Source: Bradyrhizobium neotropicale
GTDB lineage: Bacteria; Pseudomonadota; Alphaproteobacteria; Rhizobiales; Xanthobacteraceae
Assembly (NCBI RefSeq): GCF_001641695.1
Contig: NZ_LSEF01000100.1
Span: 185,654 to 249,653 of the forward strand
Length of the DNA: 64,000 nucleotides
Direction of reading: 5' to 3'
Positions within the stretch are counted from its first letter, which is position 1. Each line of letters begins with the position of its first letter. Below, one piece after another: positions 61,985 through 64,000 of the stretch. The notes under the pieces are model-generated. The model was not told the origin of the DNA and searched no databases. It saw nothing but the letters and a program-made list of their open reading frames with translations. A program made the position numbers and the translations under genes.

Positions 61985-64000
61985 TCACATATGGCTGTCT
62001 TCTTCCTCGACCAGAATCTCGCGTTTGCCGGCGTGATTGGCGGGGCCGACAATGCCTTCCAGTTCCATGCGCTCCATCAGCGATGCGGCACGGTTATAGC
62101 CGATTTGCAGACGGCGCTGGATGTAGCTGGTCGAGGCCTTGCGGTCGCGTTTGACGATCGCAACGGCCTGCGCGAACAGGTCGCCGCCGCCATCTGCGCC
62201 CATGCCGGTGGCGTCGAACACCGCGCCGTCCTCGTCCTCGGTCGGCTCCTCGGCCGTGACCGCCTCGAGGTATTCCGGCTGTCCCTGCGTCTTGAGGTGA
62301 CGCACCACCTTCTCGACTTCCTCGTCGGACGCGAACGGGCCATGCACGCGGCTGATACGGCCGCCGCCCGCCATGTAGAGCATGTCGCCCTGGCCCAGCA
62401 GCTGCTCGGCGCCCATCTCGCCGAGGATGGTTCGGCTGTCGATCTTGGAGGTGACCTGGAAGGCGATGCGTGTCGGGAAGTTCGCCTTAATGGTGCCGGT
62501 GATGACGTCGACCGACGGACGCTGCGTCGCAAGGATCACATGCAGGCCGGCGGCACGCGCCATCTGCGCGAGGCGCTGCACCGCACCTTCGATGTCCTTG
62601 CCGGCGACCATCATCAGGTCGGCCATTTCGTCGACGATGATGACGATGTAGGGCAGCGGCTCGAGCGAAAGCTTTTCTTCCTCGTAGATCGCCTTGCCGG
62701 TCTCCTTGTCGAAGCCGGTGTGCACCGTGCGCGTCGGCTCTTCGCCCTTGGCCTTCAATTCGACCAGGCGCGTGTTGTAGCCGTCGATGTTGCGTACACC
62801 GAGCTTGGCCATGTTCTTGTAGCGCTCTTCCATCTCGCGCACGGCCCATTTCAGCGCGACCACCGCCTTCTTCGGATCGGTCACGACGGGCGTGAGCAGA
62901 TGGGGAATACCGTCATAGACGGACAGTTCGAGCATCTTCGGATCGACCATGATCAGCCGGCATTGATCGGGCCGCAGCCTATAGACTAGGCTGAGGATCA
63001 TGGTGTTGATGGCGACCGATTTGCCGGAGCCGGTGGTACCGGCGATCAGCATGTGCGGCGTGCGCGCGAGATCGATGATGACGGGATCGCCGCCGATGGT
63101 CTTGCCGAGGCAGAGCGGCAGTTTCGCCACCGTCTCGGTCGCCTCCTTCGCGACGAGCAGTTCGCGCAGGTAAACCTTTTCGCGATGCGCGTTCGGCAGT
63201 TCGATGCCGATGGCGTTGCGGCCGGGAACGACGGCGACGCGCGCCGACAGCGCGCTCATCGAGCGGGCGATGTCGTCGGACAGGCCGATCACGCGGGACG
63301 ATTTGATACCGGGCGCGGGCTCCAGCTCGTACAACGTGACGACGGGACCCGGATTGGCCTTCACGATCTCGCCGCGCACGCCGAAGTCCTGCAGCACACC
63401 TTCGAGCGCGCGCGAATTGGCCTCGAGCTCGGCCTTGCTGAGCGGCTGGCGATCGGCGGCCTTCGGCGCCGCCAGCATCGAGACGGAGGGAAGATCGAAC
63501 TTGTCGGAGGATTTCTTCGCAGCCGCCTTCGGCGCAGCCTTCTTGCGCGGCGCGCGCGCGGCGGGCTCCTCTTCCTCTTCCTCTTCTTCCTCCTCCTCTT
63601 CCTCGTGCTCTTCCTCGTAGTCCTCGTCCTCGGACTGCGGCGAGATCGAGGGTGCGGCGCGGCCGCCGCCGAGATTCGGCTCCTGACGATCGAAGCTAAC
63701 GGCGCGGGCCTTGGACCCGCTCGAGACCAGCGTGCGATAGGCGGTGCCGAGCAGCCAGGTGAGCCGTGCCTTCGTGCTCATCAACGCATGGAACAGCCAG
63801 CCCAGCGACACCGAGCCGCGATCCTGGTCTTCGTCCTCCTCAATCGGCGCATCTTCGTCCTCGATCGATGCGAGCTCCTCGTCGTGCTCGCGGGCGCCGA
63901 GGCCGCAGGCGATCAGGAAGGTCGCGGCCATCGCCACGAACAGGATGGCGCCGAGCACCATGCGATAGATTATGCCGGGCGGTCCGAAGATCACGGCGGG
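61985..64000 (-). CDS. ftsK: DNA translocase FtsK (partial, N-terminus off window)
   Basis: Septal DNA pump that clears and decatenates chromosome termini. The window holds the last ~670 codons. A hydrophobic segment (YRMVLGAILFVAMAATFLIACGL) is the end of the membrane domain. An acidic linker with an almost unbroken run of Glu (63566-63634) is followed by the alpha-beta motor (Walker A AGTTGSGKSVAIN; Walker B YIVIIVDEMADL) and the gamma winged helix at the end (RRLQIGYNRAASLMERMELEGIVGPANHAGKREIL). An internal Met at 63994 is not the true start. Confidence 0.97.
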   Translation of the reverse strand, partial: PAVIFGPPGIIYRMVLGAILFVAMAATFLIACGLGAREHDEELASIEDEDAPIEEDEDQDRGSVSLGWLFHALMSTKARLTWLLGTAYRTLVSSGSKARAVSFDRQEPNLGGGRAAPSISPQSEDEDYEEEHEEEEEEEEEEEEEPAARAPRKKAAPKAAAKKSSDKFDLPSVSMLAAPKAADRQPLSKAELEANSRALEGVLQDFGVRGEIVKANPGPVVTLYELEPAPGIKSSRVIGLSDDIARSMSALSARVAVVPGRNAIGIELPNAHREKVYLRELLVAKEATETVAKLPLCLGKTIGGDPVIIDLARTPHMLIAGTTGSGKSVAINTMILSLVYRLRPDQCRLIMVDPKMLELSVYDGIPHLLTPVVTDPKKAVVALKWAVREMEERYKNMAKLGVRNIDGYNTRLVELKAKGEEPTRTVHTGFDKETGKAIYEEEKLSLEPLPYIVIIVDEMADLMMVAGKDIEGAVQRLAQMARAAGLHVILATQRPSVDVITGTIKANFPTRIAFQVTSKIDSRTILGEMGAEQLLGQGDMLYMAGGGRISRVHGPFASDEEVEKVVRHLKTQGQPEYLEAVTAEEPTEDEDGAVFDATGMGADGGGDLFAQAVAIVKRDRKASTSYIQRRLQIGYNRAASLMERMELEGIVGPANHAGKREILVEEEDSHM

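Overview
This 64 kb window is core chromosome of an alphaproteobacterium. The strongly GC-rich codon use, gene order and protein sequences point to Bradyrhizobium or a close relative in the Nitrobacteraceae (Rhizobiales). This placement is by recognition; no search was run. Gene density is high and almost every reading frame belongs to a known housekeeping family. I see no rRNA, tRNA, CRISPR array, prophage or insertion sequence, and no defence or biosynthetic island.

Layout. 1-7.4 kb: heat-shock genes dnaJ (cut by the window start), dnaK, grpE and hrcA, with an exported protein and a nicotinamidase between them. 7.5-14 kb: rph-rdgB-hemW, an LpoA-like lipoprotein, then rsmI-yraN-gshB. 14.5-20 kb: a Tad/Flp pilus segment (cpaBCDE, convergent tadD) and a small PilZ protein. 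20-25 kb: comM, a secreted hypothetical protein and a hybrid histidine kinase. 25-30 kb: a histidine operon, hisB-DUF2628-hisH-hisA-hisF-hisE-coaA, on the minus strand. 30-33 kb: hslV and hslU separated by two unrelated genes. 33-40 kb: smr, mltA, Tim44-like, secB, dnaQ, coaE, maf and the PPDK regulator. 40-57 kb: hemJ, rho, mnmE, mnmG, rsmG, parA, parB, holA, lptE, leuS, two diguanylate cyclases and yggS. 57-64 kb: a FAH-family hydratase, an L,D-transpeptidase, a CenR-like regulator, a cNMP-binding protein, xthA, lolA and ftsK (cut by the window end).

The most important part is 39.8-48.7 kb, which looks like the chromosome origin and centromere. The 460-bp gap between the PPDK regulator gene (homologue of Rickettsia RP001, a known neighbour of alphaproteobacterial origins) and hemJ has no gene. 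It carries four GANTC methylation sites within 50 bp, a 15-bp AT-rich palindrome, DnaA-like boxes and a CtrA-like box. Most genes on either side point away from it. Four to six kilobases to the right, five parS-like palindromes (three perfect TGTTTCACGTGAAACA) lie between mnmE and rsmG, next to parAB.

A second theme is intergenic palindromic repeats. At least five families recur, one of them filling a convergent gene gap to the base and three of them stacked between parB and holA. A third theme is regulation readable from DNA: a near-perfect sigma-32 promoter for dnaK, weaker ones for hslV, hslU (possibly leaderless) and grpE, a hairpin over the Shine-Dalgarno of the nicotinamidase gene, and a C-rich, G-poor rho leader suited to autoregulation. 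I found no clearly new multi-gene system. The novel-looking items are mostly non-coding.
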